DNA of 64,000 bases, taken from Sphingomonas faeni (GTDB lineage: Bacteria; Pseudomonadota; Alphaproteobacteria; Sphingomonadales; Sphingomonadaceae). The stretch lies in the NCBI RefSeq assembly GCF_003053745.1, contig NZ_QAYE01000001.1, forward strand, positions 868,001 to 932,000, in the 5' to 3' direction. The first letter of the stretch is position 1; each line of letters starts with the position of its first letter. The notes beneath the pieces are model-generated. The model ran no database searches. It was not told the DNA's origin and worked only from the letters and a program-made list of their open reading frames with translations. Made by a program: the position numbers and the translations under genes. This document shows positions 53,121 to 61,308 of the stretch, one piece after another.

Positions 53121-53367
53121 CGCCTCGAAGTTCGGCAGTCGTGCCACCTTCGGAAGGTATCAAGGTAATAACCATTTTGAAGTTCGACAGTGCAGCGAAG
53201 CCAAGCATCACCTTCGGGCTATCATCTACCACCCTGACATCTAGCGGCGATGCGAGCAGTAGGCAGCGCTGCACCTCCGCCACAGGCTTGGCGACAGCAT
53301 AGGTAGAACGCACCGGCTTGGCGGCAACTTCGCCCATGGTGGCGAGCATGGCTAGAGCAATGAGCAT
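53083..53367 (-). CDS. Exported small protein on the opposite strand, candidate moron
   Basis: 94 residues with a Sec signal MLIALAMLATMGEVAAKPV; GAGG eight bases ahead. The mature part resembles a small beta protein. It is the only reverse gene among the late forward genes and has its own -35-like TTGACT about 50 nt upstream, suggesting expression from the lysogen (lysogenic conversion or superinfection exclusion). Function not identifiable. Confidence 0.6.
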   Translation of the reverse strand: MLIALAMLATMGEVAAKPVRSTYAVAKPVAEVQRCLLLASPLDVRVVDDSPKVMLGFAALSNFKMVITLIPSEGGTTAELRGATNAEELGCLQA

Positions 53368-53569
53368 TGGAAGACCTCGATAGTTGGGGTGAAGAAGCAC
53401 TTCCTATCTATCAAAAGTCAAGAGGAATCGAACGATAGAGGGGGGCGGGTAAAAACATTATTGAAGGAAAAGCACCCCAACCACCGCCCAGTCTTTTTCT
53501 TGATTTGTCAGAATAACACTTTGGGGTTCTAGATGGCCTTCGGCGGGCGCGCTTGGGGCGCTCCCGAAA
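53368..53569. other. Intergenic region, moron promoter side
   Basis: About 200 nt with TTGACT on the reverse strand (around 53405-53412) and an A/T-rich stretch; no gene seen. It ends in the CTAAATAC element at 53570. Confidence 0.3.
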
Positions 53570-53577
53570 CTAAATAC
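53570..53577 (+). promoter_or_regulatory. CTAAATAC promoter, leader-bearing class
   Basis: Followed by TCCACACACAAGATGGAG and ATG 53605. The leader matches those behind the elements at 42939 and 43827. Confidence 0.6.
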
Positions 53578-53604
53578 TCCACACACAAGATGGAGTTACA
53601 CAAA

Positions 53605-54078
53605 ATGAACGGATTTTACGACAAAGAGACTACTACGCCGAACGACTACCTTACCAAAAAGTGGGGACTAGAGCGCGAGCTAGAGCATCTTACAAAGCCG
53701 CATCCTAATGAAGCGTGGTTGAACGAAGAACTTACAAGCAGTGGCGGTGCGTTCATCGTCGCCATGGTTCCAGACCCGCGAACGGGGCGACCGATCCGCG
53801 TTCTCTACGACGACAACGGAACCGCCAAGGTTCTTACGCTGAAGCTCGGTAGGGACGATCCATACAACCATGCGCAGGCTATCAGAGACGGCATTCGCGC
53901 GGCGATGTCGAAGACCTGTTCAGATGCAGTGCGCACAAAGGTTAAGGAAGCGGACATCCTTGCAAATCGTGTCAACGCAAACGAAGTCCTAGATGGTAAG
54001 ATCGAAGATAAAATCGTTTGCCGTTCCAACGCAGACAAAATCGTTTGCCAGTCCGATAGCGGCACGAGGGCTTCGTAA
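53605..54078 (+). CDS. Phage protein of unknown function, pre-terminase
   Basis: 157 residues (MNGFYDKETTTPNDYL). GGAG nine bases ahead decides for ATG 53605 over ATG 53590. A helical start and a compact alpha-beta core; the C-terminus is a 9-residue tandem repeat DKIVCRSNA/DKIVCQSDS. TAATG links it to the next gene. Confidence 0.55.
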   Translation: MNGFYDKETTTPNDYLTKKWGLERELEHLTKPHPNEAWLNEELTSSGGAFIVAMVPDPRTGRPIRVLYDDNGTAKVLTLKLGRDDPYNHAQAIRDGIRAAMSKTCSDAVRTKVKEADILANRVNANEVLDGKIEDKIVCRSNADKIVCQSDSGTRAS

Positions 54079-54332
54079 TGGATATCTTCAGCGAACCAAG
54101 CCGCACCATAAACGGACGGGTAAACGAGACGCTACAAAAGCAACTCGAATACTCGAAGCGAAATCACGCCTATTGGCAGAACGCACTAAAGGAAAGCGAA
54201 GCCGCTTTGGAGGAAGCTAGGCAAGTGGTGGAAAAATACCGCGCACAGGTCAAAGCCTACGCTAGCGATGTCGAGCGCACGGGGAAGCTTATCGAGATGA
54301 TTAAGCGCGAAGACGCGGACAACGCTAGCTGA
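54078..54332 (+). CDS. Coiled-coil phage protein, 84 residues
   Basis: KQLEYSKRNHAYWQNALKES and EEARQVVEKYRAQVKAYASD are heptad-rich; it should form a coiled coil along most of its length. Overlaps by TAATG before and TGATG after. Possibly a small terminase partner or scaffold-like protein; unproven. Confidence 0.6.
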   Translation: MDIFSEPSRTINGRVNETLQKQLEYSKRNHAYWQNALKESEAALEEARQVVEKYRAQVKAYASDVERTGKLIEMIKREDADNAS

Positions 54333-54736
54333 TGCGCACCGGACGCAAAGTAGCCGATCCCGCGAAGAAGGCGCTTATGGGCACCTACCGTGCGGATCGG
54401 CACGGCGACATCGTAGAGCTAGTGACGCCGCCGCGCGATATCCCGGTAGCTCCCGACTATCTGACGAAGGAGGCAAAACGAGTTTGGGAGGAGGAGCTTC
54501 CCCGCATCCTCGCTTGCGGTGGTGTGGAAGCTGATAGCTCCTTCCTTGCTCGATACTGCACCGCTGAAGCGGAGTTCAGGGGGATGGCGGCAAAGGGTGA
54601 GCCGGTAACGGCTGCGATGATGACCGCACTTCGCCAGTATGCCGAACTACTCGGGATCGCTGGCCACCGCTCCCGGCTCGCGCGCGGCAACTCGCAAGAC
54701 AAGCCGACAAGCGGCTTCAGCAAGCGACCGGTATAA
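54332..54736 (+). CDS. Small terminase subunit, P27 family
   Basis: 134 residues. RTGRKVADPAKKALMGTYR, LVTPPRDIPVAPDYLTKEAK, VWEEELPRIL and DSSFLARYCTAEAEF are the P27-like TerS pattern; the N-terminus is basic. It recognises phage DNA for packaging and guides the large subunit. TGATG with the preceding coiled-coil gene. Confidence 0.85.
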   Translation: MRTGRKVADPAKKALMGTYRADRHGDIVELVTPPRDIPVAPDYLTKEAKRVWEEELPRILACGGVEADSSFLARYCTAEAEFRGMAAKGEPVTAAMMTALRQYAELLGIAGHRSRLARGNSQDKPTSGFSKRPV

Positions 54737-54740
54737 GAAT

Positions 54741-54923
54741 ATGCGCAAGAAAGGATTCTGGATCACAGAAAATGCAGCCGAAGTGGCGGAATGGTGCAGC
54801 AAATACACCGAAATAAGCACCTTCGAGCTACTATATCAGGGCACAATCTTGGTGTTTGAGACCACGGATGACGGCGAAGAGATACTGTTTCGCCTGAAGT
54901 GGGGGCACCTAATCTGGCCATAG
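54741..54923 (+). CDS. 60-residue phage protein with T4-like F-x-L-K-W-G ending
   Basis: MRKKGFWITENAAEVAEWCS then ILVFETTDDGEEILFRLKWG, the clearest T4-style member of the shared small-protein signature, sitting between the two terminase genes. No motif of known function. Confidence 0.6.
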   Translation: MRKKGFWITENAAEVAEWCSKYTEISTFELLYQGTILVFETTDDGEEILFRLKWGHLIWP

Positions 54924-54924
54924 A

Positions 54925-54932
54925 GTAAATAC
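54925..54932 (+). promoter_or_regulatory. GTAAATAC promoter, N3 before GTG (large terminase)
   Basis: GTAAATAC-TGT-GTG; seven of eight bases, same spacing as elsewhere, with GTG start. Confidence 0.6.
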
Positions 54933-54935
54933 TGT

Positions 54936-56600
54936 GTGCCAAAACCTACACTAGACCACTATTCAGAGCGCGCTATTGCCTACGCAAAGGCAGTAAAAGC
55001 ACGCAAAATCCCCGCTTGTATCCAAGTTCGACAGGCTTGCGCGCGCTATCTGGACGATTTCAAGCGCAAGGATATCGTCTACGCGCCCGAACGCGTCGAA
55101 CATGTCTGCGAGTTTGCGGAACTACTGCCGCATGTCATCGGGCCGCTTACCGGCGAGCTTATCGAGCTAGAGCCTTTCCAGATTTTCATCTTCGCTAATC
55201 TCTTCGGATGGTTGGACGCGAAGACACGCCTTCGCCGCTATCGGGAAGCCTTCATTCTCCTTCCTCGTGGTAACGCGAAGTCTACCATCGCCGCTATCAT
55301 CGGCCTCTACATGACCTTCGCCGAAAATCAGGGTGGCGCTGAAGGTTTGAGCGGCGCGACATCGATGCAGCAAGCGGAAGCCGTGTTCATTCCGGCAAAG
55401 CGAATGGTCGAGATGACGCCAGACCTAGCGGAGTTCTACGGCCTCGAAGTCGCGGCGCGTTCGATCTACCAGACATCGACGGGTTCCAGCTTTAAGCCGG
55501 TGATCGCGAAGACGAAGGACGGTGGCCTACCGTGGATCGCCATTGCCGACGAACTCCACCAAGCTCTAGACGACACGCAGCTTAACGCGTTCCGCACCGG
55601 CATGGGCAAGCGCAGGGGCAGCGATCCCCTATTGCTGATTATCTCCACAGCCGGAACCAATGTGGCAGGCGTATGCCGCCAAGAGCAGCTATACTTCGAG
55701 GCGGTTCTATCGGGTTCGATGAAGGATGATCGCAAGTTTGCGCTTATCTACACCATCGATCCGAAGGACGATTGGACGGACTTCAAGGTTTGGCAGAAGG
55801 CCAACCCGAACTACGGTGTGTCGGTAGACGAAGACCACCTTCGTAGCGAGTATGAGAAGGCGCTACAGAGTCCTTCGCACCAAGCCACATGTAAGACGAA
55901 GTATCTTAATGTTTGGACGAACACCGCAACGGGTTGGTTGAACCAACGCGATTGGGCAAGTGCGGCTAGTCCCGGTCTTCTGCTATCGTCCACAGCGCGA
56001 ACATGGATCGGCGTTGATCTTTCCACCAAGACGGACATTACCGCTATCGTGGTGGTGCAAGAGCTACCAGACGGTAAGCGCGCTATCGTTCCGTTCCTCT
56101 ACCTTCCCAAGGGGGCGCTAGAGCGCTCGAAGAACGCCAAAGCCTATACAGACTGGATCGCCTCGGGTGCGATCCACGCCACGGAAGGCAGTGCGAGCGA
56201 TCACGCAGCCGTTGAAGACATGATTAGGGCGCTGAAGAAGGACTATCAGGTTCAATCTGTGTTGTTCGATAGCTGGCAAGCGGCAGGAATGATGCAGCGG
56301 CTAGAGGCGGATGGCATCGAATGCGTAGAGTTTGGCCAGACTGCGAAGAACTTTACCGCACCAATGATCGATTTCGAAGCGGAGTTGATGAACGGCAACA
56401 TCGTTCACGACGATAACCCGTGTCTTAACTGGATGGCATCGAACATATCGGTTCGCCAGATGGGGCCGCTAAAGTCGCCAACGAAGCCAACCGGTCAAGA
56501 TCACTTGAAAATCGACGGTATGGTAGCCGCATTGATGGCTTATGCGCAGTCGGAAGCTGTAGAAGCGCCGAAGCAAGAGCCTTTCCTGATGTTCATGTGA
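54936..56600 (+). CDS. Large terminase subunit, HK97 type
   Basis: 554 residues. ATPase motor: adenine-binding FILLPRGNAKSTIAA (Walker A variant), Walker B IAIADELHQ; nuclease domain Asp in WIGVDLSTKTDITA and later acids (LFDSWQAAG). It cuts concatemers and pumps DNA into the prohead. Starts at GTG 54936, three bases behind the octamer. Follows TerS by one tiny gene. Confidence 0.95.
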   Translation: MPKPTLDHYSERAIAYAKAVKARKIPACIQVRQACARYLDDFKRKDIVYAPERVEHVCEFAELLPHVIGPLTGELIELEPFQIFIFANLFGWLDAKTRLRRYREAFILLPRGNAKSTIAAIIGLYMTFAENQGGAEGLSGATSMQQAEAVFIPAKRMVEMTPDLAEFYGLEVAARSIYQTSTGSSFKPVIAKTKDGGLPWIAIADELHQALDDTQLNAFRTGMGKRRGSDPLLLIISTAGTNVAGVCRQEQLYFEAVLSGSMKDDRKFALIYTIDPKDDWTDFKVWQKANPNYGVSVDEDHLRSEYEKALQSPSHQATCKTKYLNVWTNTATGWLNQRDWASAASPGLLLSSTARTWIGVDLSTKTDITAIVVVQELPDGKRAIVPFLYLPKGALERSKNAKAYTDWIASGAIHATEGSASDHAAVEDMIRALKKDYQVQSVLFDSWQAAGMMQRLEADGIECVEFGQTAKNFTAPMIDFEAELMNGNIVHDDNPCLNWMASNISVRQMGPLKSPTKPTGQDHLKIDGMVAALMAYAQSEAVEAPKQEPFLMFM

Positions 56601-56629
56601 GCTAGCGCCGCTCGATATCTTACCCGTGC

Positions 56630-56637
56630 CTAAATAC
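56630..56637 (+). promoter_or_regulatory. CTAAATAC promoter, N3 before ATG (portal)
   Basis: CTAAATAC-GAC-ATG. It decides the portal start: an upstream in-frame GTG at 56626 lies ahead of the promoter. Confidence 0.7.
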
Positions 56638-56640
56638 GAC

Positions 56641-57903
56641 ATGGGAATCTTCAGCATGCTTGCGGCACTAGACCGCGCAACAGGTCTAGCACCTAGAGAA
56701 TCAAAATCTACCACAGTCATTACTACCGAAGTAATGGAACTTCCGAACCGTAGCAGTTCGGACATTCGGGGCGATCTCGAAGCGGGCACCGGCTACGGCA
56801 CCGTATCTGCATTCCAGATTTCGGCGGTGTTCGCTTGCGCCCGTGTCCTAGCTCTCGGCTTGGCACAGGTTCCTTGCGTCCTTCAGCGGGCAAGCGCGAC
56901 CGGTGGGCACGAACCCGCCCGCGATCACCCGCTTTACGATCTCCTTACCCGCAAGCCTAACAACTGGATGACATCGCTAGAGCTACGCGAGTGGATCGGC
57001 TTCCACCTTGCGCTACTCGGCAACGCATTCTTGTTCGTATCCCGCGACAGCAAGGGCCGCGCAATCGAACTAATCCCGTTGCCGCAGGGTTCGGTATCGA
57101 TCCTTACGCCTTCGTTCGGGGAAGTTACCTACCGCCTTAATGTCAAAGATCAGCCAATCTACTCGAATGCGAACATCTGGCACATTAAGGGTAGTTCGTG
57201 GAACGCTATCGATGGGATGTCGATCCAGCATATCGCCGCTCGCGCCATCGGTCTGGCGGGTGATCTCGAAGACTTCGGTAGCCAACTCTTCAAGAATGGT
57301 TCGAAGCCGTCTGGCCTACTCACAACCGACAATGATTTAAGCCCGGAACAGCGCGCATCGCTTATGACGGCATGGAATGCGCAGCAAGCGGGCATCGCTA
57401 ACGCGCATCGAACAGCCGTGCTTGGTAACGGTCTGAAGTTCCAGCCGATGCAGACAAGCGCCAACGAAGCGCAGTTCATCGAAAGCCGTCGATACCAGAC
57501 AGAAGAGATTTGCCGCATCATGGGCGTAGACCCGATGATGATTGCGCAAAGCGTCGGTAGCGCATCCTACGCCAGCGTAGAGCAGAAGTTTCTAGCGCAC
57601 TACACCTACACGCTAGCGCCACTCTACGAACGCTTCATGCAGTCGGCGGAAGTGTCGCTTCTTACGCTCGAAGAGCAGCGCGCGGGCTACCGTGTCTTTA
57701 TCGATTCACGCACCATCACCCTCGCATCTTCGAATGATCGCGCGGCTTACTACGGCGCGATGCGTCAAAACGGTTTGATGACGATTAACGAGTGTCGCGA
57801 ACACGCTGGCCTAGAGCGTTCGAACGACCCGCTAGCCGACAAGCTTACGCCTTCCGCAAACTTGTTTGGTCCAACCGGCACCGGCTCGGCACCGATTAGC
57901 TAA
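56641..57903 (+). CDS. Portal protein, HK97 type
   Basis: 420 residues from ATG 56641 (MGIFSMLAALDRATGL). VFACARVLALGLAQVPCVL, HPLYDLLTRKPNNWMTSLEL, NAFLFVSRDSKGRAIEL, FLAHYTYTLAPLYERFM are the HK97-portal (Phage_portal) pattern. It forms the dodecameric ring through which DNA enters. Its TAA stop lies inside the next CTAAATAC. Confidence 0.93.
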   Translation: MGIFSMLAALDRATGLAPRESKSTTVITTEVMELPNRSSSDIRGDLEAGTGYGTVSAFQISAVFACARVLALGLAQVPCVLQRASATGGHEPARDHPLYDLLTRKPNNWMTSLELREWIGFHLALLGNAFLFVSRDSKGRAIELIPLPQGSVSILTPSFGEVTYRLNVKDQPIYSNANIWHIKGSSWNAIDGMSIQHIAARAIGLAGDLEDFGSQLFKNGSKPSGLLTTDNDLSPEQRASLMTAWNAQQAGIANAHRTAVLGNGLKFQPMQTSANEAQFIESRRYQTEEICRIMGVDPMMIAQSVGSASYASVEQKFLAHYTYTLAPLYERFMQSAEVSLLTLEEQRAGYRVFIDSRTITLASSNDRAAYYGAMRQNGLMTINECREHAGLERSNDPLADKLTPSANLFGPTGTGSAPIS

Positions 57904-57907
57904 ATAC
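57900..57907 (+). promoter_or_regulatory. CTAAATAC promoter with N5 before ATG (prohead protease)
   Basis: The portal stop TAA is embedded in the octamer. AATAT (5 bases) separates it from ATG 57913, two more than elsewhere; still no Shine-Dalgarno. Confidence 0.6.
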
Positions 57908-57912
57908 AATAT

Positions 57913-58551
57913 ATGGAAAAGAAACTATTCACACTGGAAGAAGTAAAGTTTGCTTCCGACGATGCGACTGGCACCAAGACCTTTAGTGGTTATGGCGCGG
58001 TCTTCGGTAATGTGGACTCGCACGGCGATGTTATCACGAAGGGCGCATTCAAGGCTTCTCTGAAGTCGGGCGAAACGCCTTTGATGTTCCTGAACCACGA
58101 TCTCTACAGCCTGCCTATCGGCAAGTGGACGCACTTCGAGGAAGACGACTACGGCTTGAAGGCTGAAGGCGTGTTTCTCGACACCGCAGCGGGCAACGAT
58201 GTCTACACGGCTTCGAAGGCTGGCGCGATCTCCGGTTTGAGCATCGGCTACATCGCCCGCGATGTCGTTTACGGCAAGAGTGCCGACGAACCCGCCCGCA
58301 CCCTGAAGGCGGTAGACCTTATCGAAGTATCGGTAGTCACCATCCCTTCCAATGCGAAGGCACGCATCGCGGATGTGAAGTCTTTCACGAACCTAAACGA
58401 GTTTGAGCGCGAGCTAGTTTCACGCGGCATGCAGATCGAAGAAGCAAAAACCTTCCTCGAAAGCCTCAATACCTACCACGAGACTAAATACAAAATAGCG
58501 GCCAGTTTGAGCGTCGCCAAACAACTTCTGTCAACGATTCAAGGAGCATAA
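57913..58551 (+). CDS. Prohead maturation protease, HK97 (U35/S78) family
   Basis: 212 residues. FSGYGAVFGNVDSHGDVITK, His in PLMFLNHD and Ser in ISGLSIGYIA are the serine-protease core; the C-terminal extension (about 155-212) is coiled and may serve as scaffold. The next promoter (58484) lies inside its last codons. Confidence 0.9.
   Translation: MEKKLFTLEEVKFASDDATGTKTFSGYGAVFGNVDSHGDVITKGAFKASLKSGETPLMFLNHDLYSLPIGKWTHFEEDDYGLKAEGVFLDTAAGNDVYTASKAGAISGLSIGYIARDVVYGKSADEPARTLKAVDLIEVSVVTIPSNAKARIADVKSFTNLNEFERELVSRGMQIEEAKTFLESLNTYHETKYKIAASLSVAKQLLSTIQGA
58484..58491 (+). promoter_or_regulatory. CTAAATAC promoter with ~60-nt leader (capsid)
   Basis: Inside the 3' end of the protease gene; leader ends in AAGGAGCATA ahead of ATG 58551. 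The most strongly expressed protein thus keeps a Shine-Dalgarno site. Confidence 0.65.
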
Positions 58552-59720
58552 TGAGCGACGACAACATGAAAGACACTCTGGAAGGTATCCAGATTGCATT
58601 TAACGAACTGAAGAACACCAACGAAGCAAAGCTTTCCGAGTTTGCCACGAAGGGTTCTGTAGATACGCTAATCAACGAAAAGATTGCGCGTATCAATGAC
58701 GAGCTTACCGACCTTCAGAAGAAGTCGCAGCGTCCGAACCTGAACGGTTCCGAAGTCAACGCGGCTGAAGTCGAGCATAAGAATGCTTGGGACCGTTGGG
58801 CGCGTAAGGGTGCAGGCGAGTATGAGCTAGAGGCTCTAGAGCGCAAGGCAGTCACGATCACCGGCACCGATGCTACTGGGCTGGCCACTGGCGGCTTGCT
58901 GATGCCGCGCACCTACGAGGCTGGTATCTACTCCGCACTAGAGACGCTTTCGCCGATCCGTGCCGAAGCTACCTCGGTTCAGGTTTCCAGCGATGACTAC
59001 CGTTACCTGAACAGCAACGGCACCTTCGATAGCGGCTGGGTTGGTGAAACCGACGCACGCCCCGAGACGGCTACCAACACGCTTGGTGAAGTCCGCGTGC
59101 CGATGGGCGAAATCTACGCCAACCCGCATGCTTCGCAGCGCGCCCTTGACGATGTTGTCTTCGATCTCGACGGCTACATGGTCGATCAGACCGCACGCGC
59201 CTTCGCAAAGAAGGAGAACGCAGCGTTCATCAACGGCGACGGCGTGAACAAGCCGCAGGGCATCTTGACGACCACGGGTCTTACCACGGTAAACTCTGGC
59301 GTTGCGGCTGGTCTGCCTACTTCGGGTGACGCATACCTGAAGATGATCTACGCACTTCCTGCCGCTTACCGTCCGGGTGCGAAGTTCATCATGGCTTCGG
59401 CATCGCAGCTTTCGGTTCGCACCATGAAGGACACGACCGGTAACTACATTTGGCAGCCTTCGTTGGTTGCTGGCGCTCCGCAGACCATCGGCGGTTTCGA
59501 TATTGTCGAAGTCGAGGATATGGATGCAGTCGCCGCTGGTAAGCTCCCGGTTGTCTTCGGCAACATCAAGGTTGGCTACTTGATCGCAGATCGTATCGGC
59601 ATTCGCACCCTTCGCGACCCGTATTCGAAGAAGCCCTATGTCGGTTTCTACAGCACCAAGCGTGTTGGCGGAATGGTCAAGGACAAGGCGGCTTTCGTTG
59701 CGATGAAGGTTTCGGCTTAA
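58551..59720 (+). CDS. Major capsid protein, HK97 fold
   Basis: 389 residues. N-terminal ~110 residues are a helical delta/scaffold domain (KDTLEGIQIAFNELKNTNEA), then the HK97 core: GLATGGLLMPRTYEAGI, SAYRPGAKFIMAS-like DALKMIYALP..., FVAMKVSA end. Processing by the upstream protease is expected around residue 110. Ends at terminator 59745-59776. Confidence 0.95.
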   Translation: MSDDNMKDTLEGIQIAFNELKNTNEAKLSEFATKGSVDTLINEKIARINDELTDLQKKSQRPNLNGSEVNAAEVEHKNAWDRWARKGAGEYELEALERKAVTITGTDATGLATGGLLMPRTYEAGIYSALETLSPIRAEATSVQVSSDDYRYLNSNGTFDSGWVGETDARPETATNTLGEVRVPMGEIYANPHASQRALDDVVFDLDGYMVDQTARAFAKKENAAFINGDGVNKPQGILTTTGLTTVNSGVAAGLPTSGDAYLKMIYALPAAYRPGAKFIMASASQLSVRTMKDTTGNYIWQPSLVAGAPQTIGGFDIVEVEDMDAVAAGKLPVVFGNIKVGYLIADRIGIRTLRDPYSKKPYVGFYSTKRVGGMVKDKAAFVAMKVSA

Positions 59721-59744
59721 TCTTTAAGCCTAGTGCAGTGAATG

Positions 59745-59776
59745 AACCGGGGGAGGGCAACCTTCCCCGGTTTTTT
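59745..59776 (+). terminator. Rho-independent terminator after capsid gene
   Basis: Stem AACCGGGGGAGG / CCTTCCCCGGTT with one G-U pair, GCAA tetraloop, then TTTTTT. It isolates capsid transcription from the next promoter (59787). Confidence 0.92.
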
Positions 59777-59786
59777 CATGCCTAGT

Positions 59787-59794
59787 CTAAATAC
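59787..59794 (+). promoter_or_regulatory. CTAAATAC promoter, N3 before ATG (connector)
   Basis: CTAAATAC-AAC-ATG, just after the capsid terminator. Confidence 0.7.
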
Positions 59795-59797
59795 AAC

Positions 59798-60115
59798 ATG
59801 GAAATCATTACTCCCGAACAGATTCAAGAATGGCTTCGTATCGATCCAAACACCGATACGGCTACGCTTAACATGCTGGTTAGCTCGGCAATCGATATGG
59901 TCGAGTATAAGACCGGGCGCGTTCTTCGTCCTTACAGTCAGTTGAACGCGGTTACCGGCGCTATCGAGAAGATCACGCCTACGGTTCCTGAATCGCTGAA
60001 GCACGCGATCTCGCTTTTCGTGTCCGCGCACTTCGATGACCGGGCAGGGGCCGACGATGCCGCAATGTTGGCGGTGGATCGTCTGTGCCGTCCTTTCTGG
60101 ATGGGGCGGCTGTGA
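59798..60115 (+). CDS. Head-tail connector (gp6-like)
   Basis: 105 residues: EIITPEQIQEWLRIDPNTDTATLNMLVSSAIDMVEYKTGR is the gp6-like/Gp15 adaptor family helical bundle. It bridges portal and head-closure proteins. GTGA overlap with the next gene. Confidence 0.8.
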   Translation: MEIITPEQIQEWLRIDPNTDTATLNMLVSSAIDMVEYKTGRVLRPYSQLNAVTGAIEKITPTVPESLKHAISLFVSAHFDDRAGADDAAMLAVDRLCRPFWMGRL

Positions 60116-60435
60116 TCGTCAACGCGGGCGCGCTGGATCGACGCATAGAAATCATGAGCGGGACACCGACGCAGGACGCGCTAGGACAGGTTACAGAGGC
60201 ATTCGGCGTGATCGCCACCACATATGCCCAACGCCTCGAAATGCGCACCACGGACGCCGCTAGGGCAGGCCAGCGCGATGCGTTCTCTATCGCTCGGTTC
60301 CTTATCCGCTACCGCACCGGCATTACGACCGGGCAGCGCGTCAAGGTAGACGGGAAGCTCTACGACATCCTTGCAGTGGACGAACCGCCCCCGCGTCGTG
60401 CCGTCCTAATCTTGACGGTCGAGGAAGTCGCATGA
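60112..60435 (+). CDS. Head closure protein (SPP1 gp16/HK97 gp7-like)
   Basis: 107 residues from GTG 60112 (MIVNAGALDRRIEIMSGT). The RRIEI...D.LGQV...TYAQRLEM pattern and FSIARFLIRYRTGITTGQRV fit the head-tail adaptor DUF/Phage_H_T_join family. ATGA overlap with the next gene. Confidence 0.8.
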   Translation: MIVNAGALDRRIEIMSGTPTQDALGQVTEAFGVIATTYAQRLEMRTTDAARAGQRDAFSIARFLIRYRTGITTGQRVKVDGKLYDILAVDEPPPRRAVLILTVEEVA

Positions 60436-60884
60436 GCGGCTTTTCCGCCAATCTATCGGGCTTCCGCCAGCTAGAAGCGCGCATGGCCAGCCTATCCAAG
60501 GCGGAAGCCACCAAGGCAGGCCAGATCGCTAACCGTGCTGGCGCTTCCGTGCTGGCCAAAAAGATCAGAGACACCGCGCCCGATGGTCCGTTGGCGGAAG
60601 GCGCGAGCGTCAACCGTGTTCGCAAGGGTGGGCAAGTCGTCACAGAGACGCACCACAAGATTAAGAACTGGATCAAGATCAAGAAAACGAAGAGCGACAG
60701 CACGGACAAGGTTCAAAACTCGGTTTATGTCGCGAAGGGGTATCACGCAGCCTTCGTAGAGTTCGGTTCAATCCACAACGCGCCGAACCCGTTCTTCCGC
60801 ACAGCATTCGAGCAGAATAAGCAGGCCATCGTAGATGCAATGAAGCGCGTCCTAGAACGCCAGCTTATCAAGCGCGGCGTCTAA
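60432..60884 (+). CDS. HK97 gp10-like neck/tail protein
   Basis: 150 residues. AGQIANRAGASVLAKKIRDT, GYHAAFVEFGSIHNAPNPFFRTAFEQNK is the HK97-gp10_like signature. Connects tail to head. Its TAA stop sits inside the next octamer. Confidence 0.85.
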   Translation: MSGFSANLSGFRQLEARMASLSKAEATKAGQIANRAGASVLAKKIRDTAPDGPLAEGASVNRVRKGGQVVTETHHKIKNWIKIKKTKSDSTDKVQNSVYVAKGYHAAFVEFGSIHNAPNPFFRTAFEQNKQAIVDAMKRVLERQLIKRGV

Positions 60885-60888
60885 ATAC
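60881..60888 (+). promoter_or_regulatory. CTAAATAC promoter, N3 before ATG (tail completion)
   Basis: Stop codon, promoter and next start all within 15 bases: GTC-TAA-ATAC-TGT-ATG. Confidence 0.7.
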
Positions 60889-60891
60889 TGT

Positions 60892-61254
60892 ATGTTCGAA
60901 ACCAAACTATTCGCGCGCCTGAAGACGGTTGCCGTCAATGTGTATCCGCTGGCGGCACCGCTTGGCTACAAGTCGCCTGCCGTCATCTATAACTGTGTTA
61001 ATGTGGACCCGACGCGAAACATCAATGACGACATAGAGAATACTTCGTTCATGGACTTTCAGATCGATGTCTACAGCACGAGTTTCCTAGAGGCGAAGAC
61101 GCTTGCGCGCACCATCCGTAACAATCTCAAGGCGTGGCAAGATAACGATGTTCAAGCCGTCGCATACATGAATGAGCAGGGTAGCGTAGATAACACCACG
61201 CAGACGCAGCTATATCGAGTCATGACCTTCTACAAGTTCTTCGTAACCGACTGA
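60892..61254 (+). CDS. Tail completion/terminator protein (DUF3168-like)
   Basis: 120 residues. KLFARLKTVAVNVYPLAAPL, AVIYNCVN, TSFMDFQIDVYSTSFLEAKT are the strands and helices of the DUF3168/gpU-like tail-terminator. Position just before the tail tube supports it. Confidence 0.75.
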   Translation: MFETKLFARLKTVAVNVYPLAAPLGYKSPAVIYNCVNVDPTRNINDDIENTSFMDFQIDVYSTSFLEAKTLARTIRNNLKAWQDNDVQAVAYMNEQGSVDNTTQTQLYRVMTFYKFFVTD

Positions 61255-61271
61255 CCAAAACGCACGCGAGA

Positions 61272-61279
61272 CTAAATAC
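61272..61279 (+). promoter_or_regulatory. CTAAATAC promoter with leader (tail tube)
   Basis: Leader contains TTAGGAG about ten bases before GTG 61309. Confidence 0.65.
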
Positions 61280-61308
61280 TTCTAGATTTCATTAGGAGTA
61301 TTTCGACC

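Noticed and set aside
56626..56640. GTG 56626 as portal start (MPKYD...)
   Set aside because: It precedes the CTAAATAC promoter element that fixes ATG 56641; the extra residues would be translated from promoter DNA.
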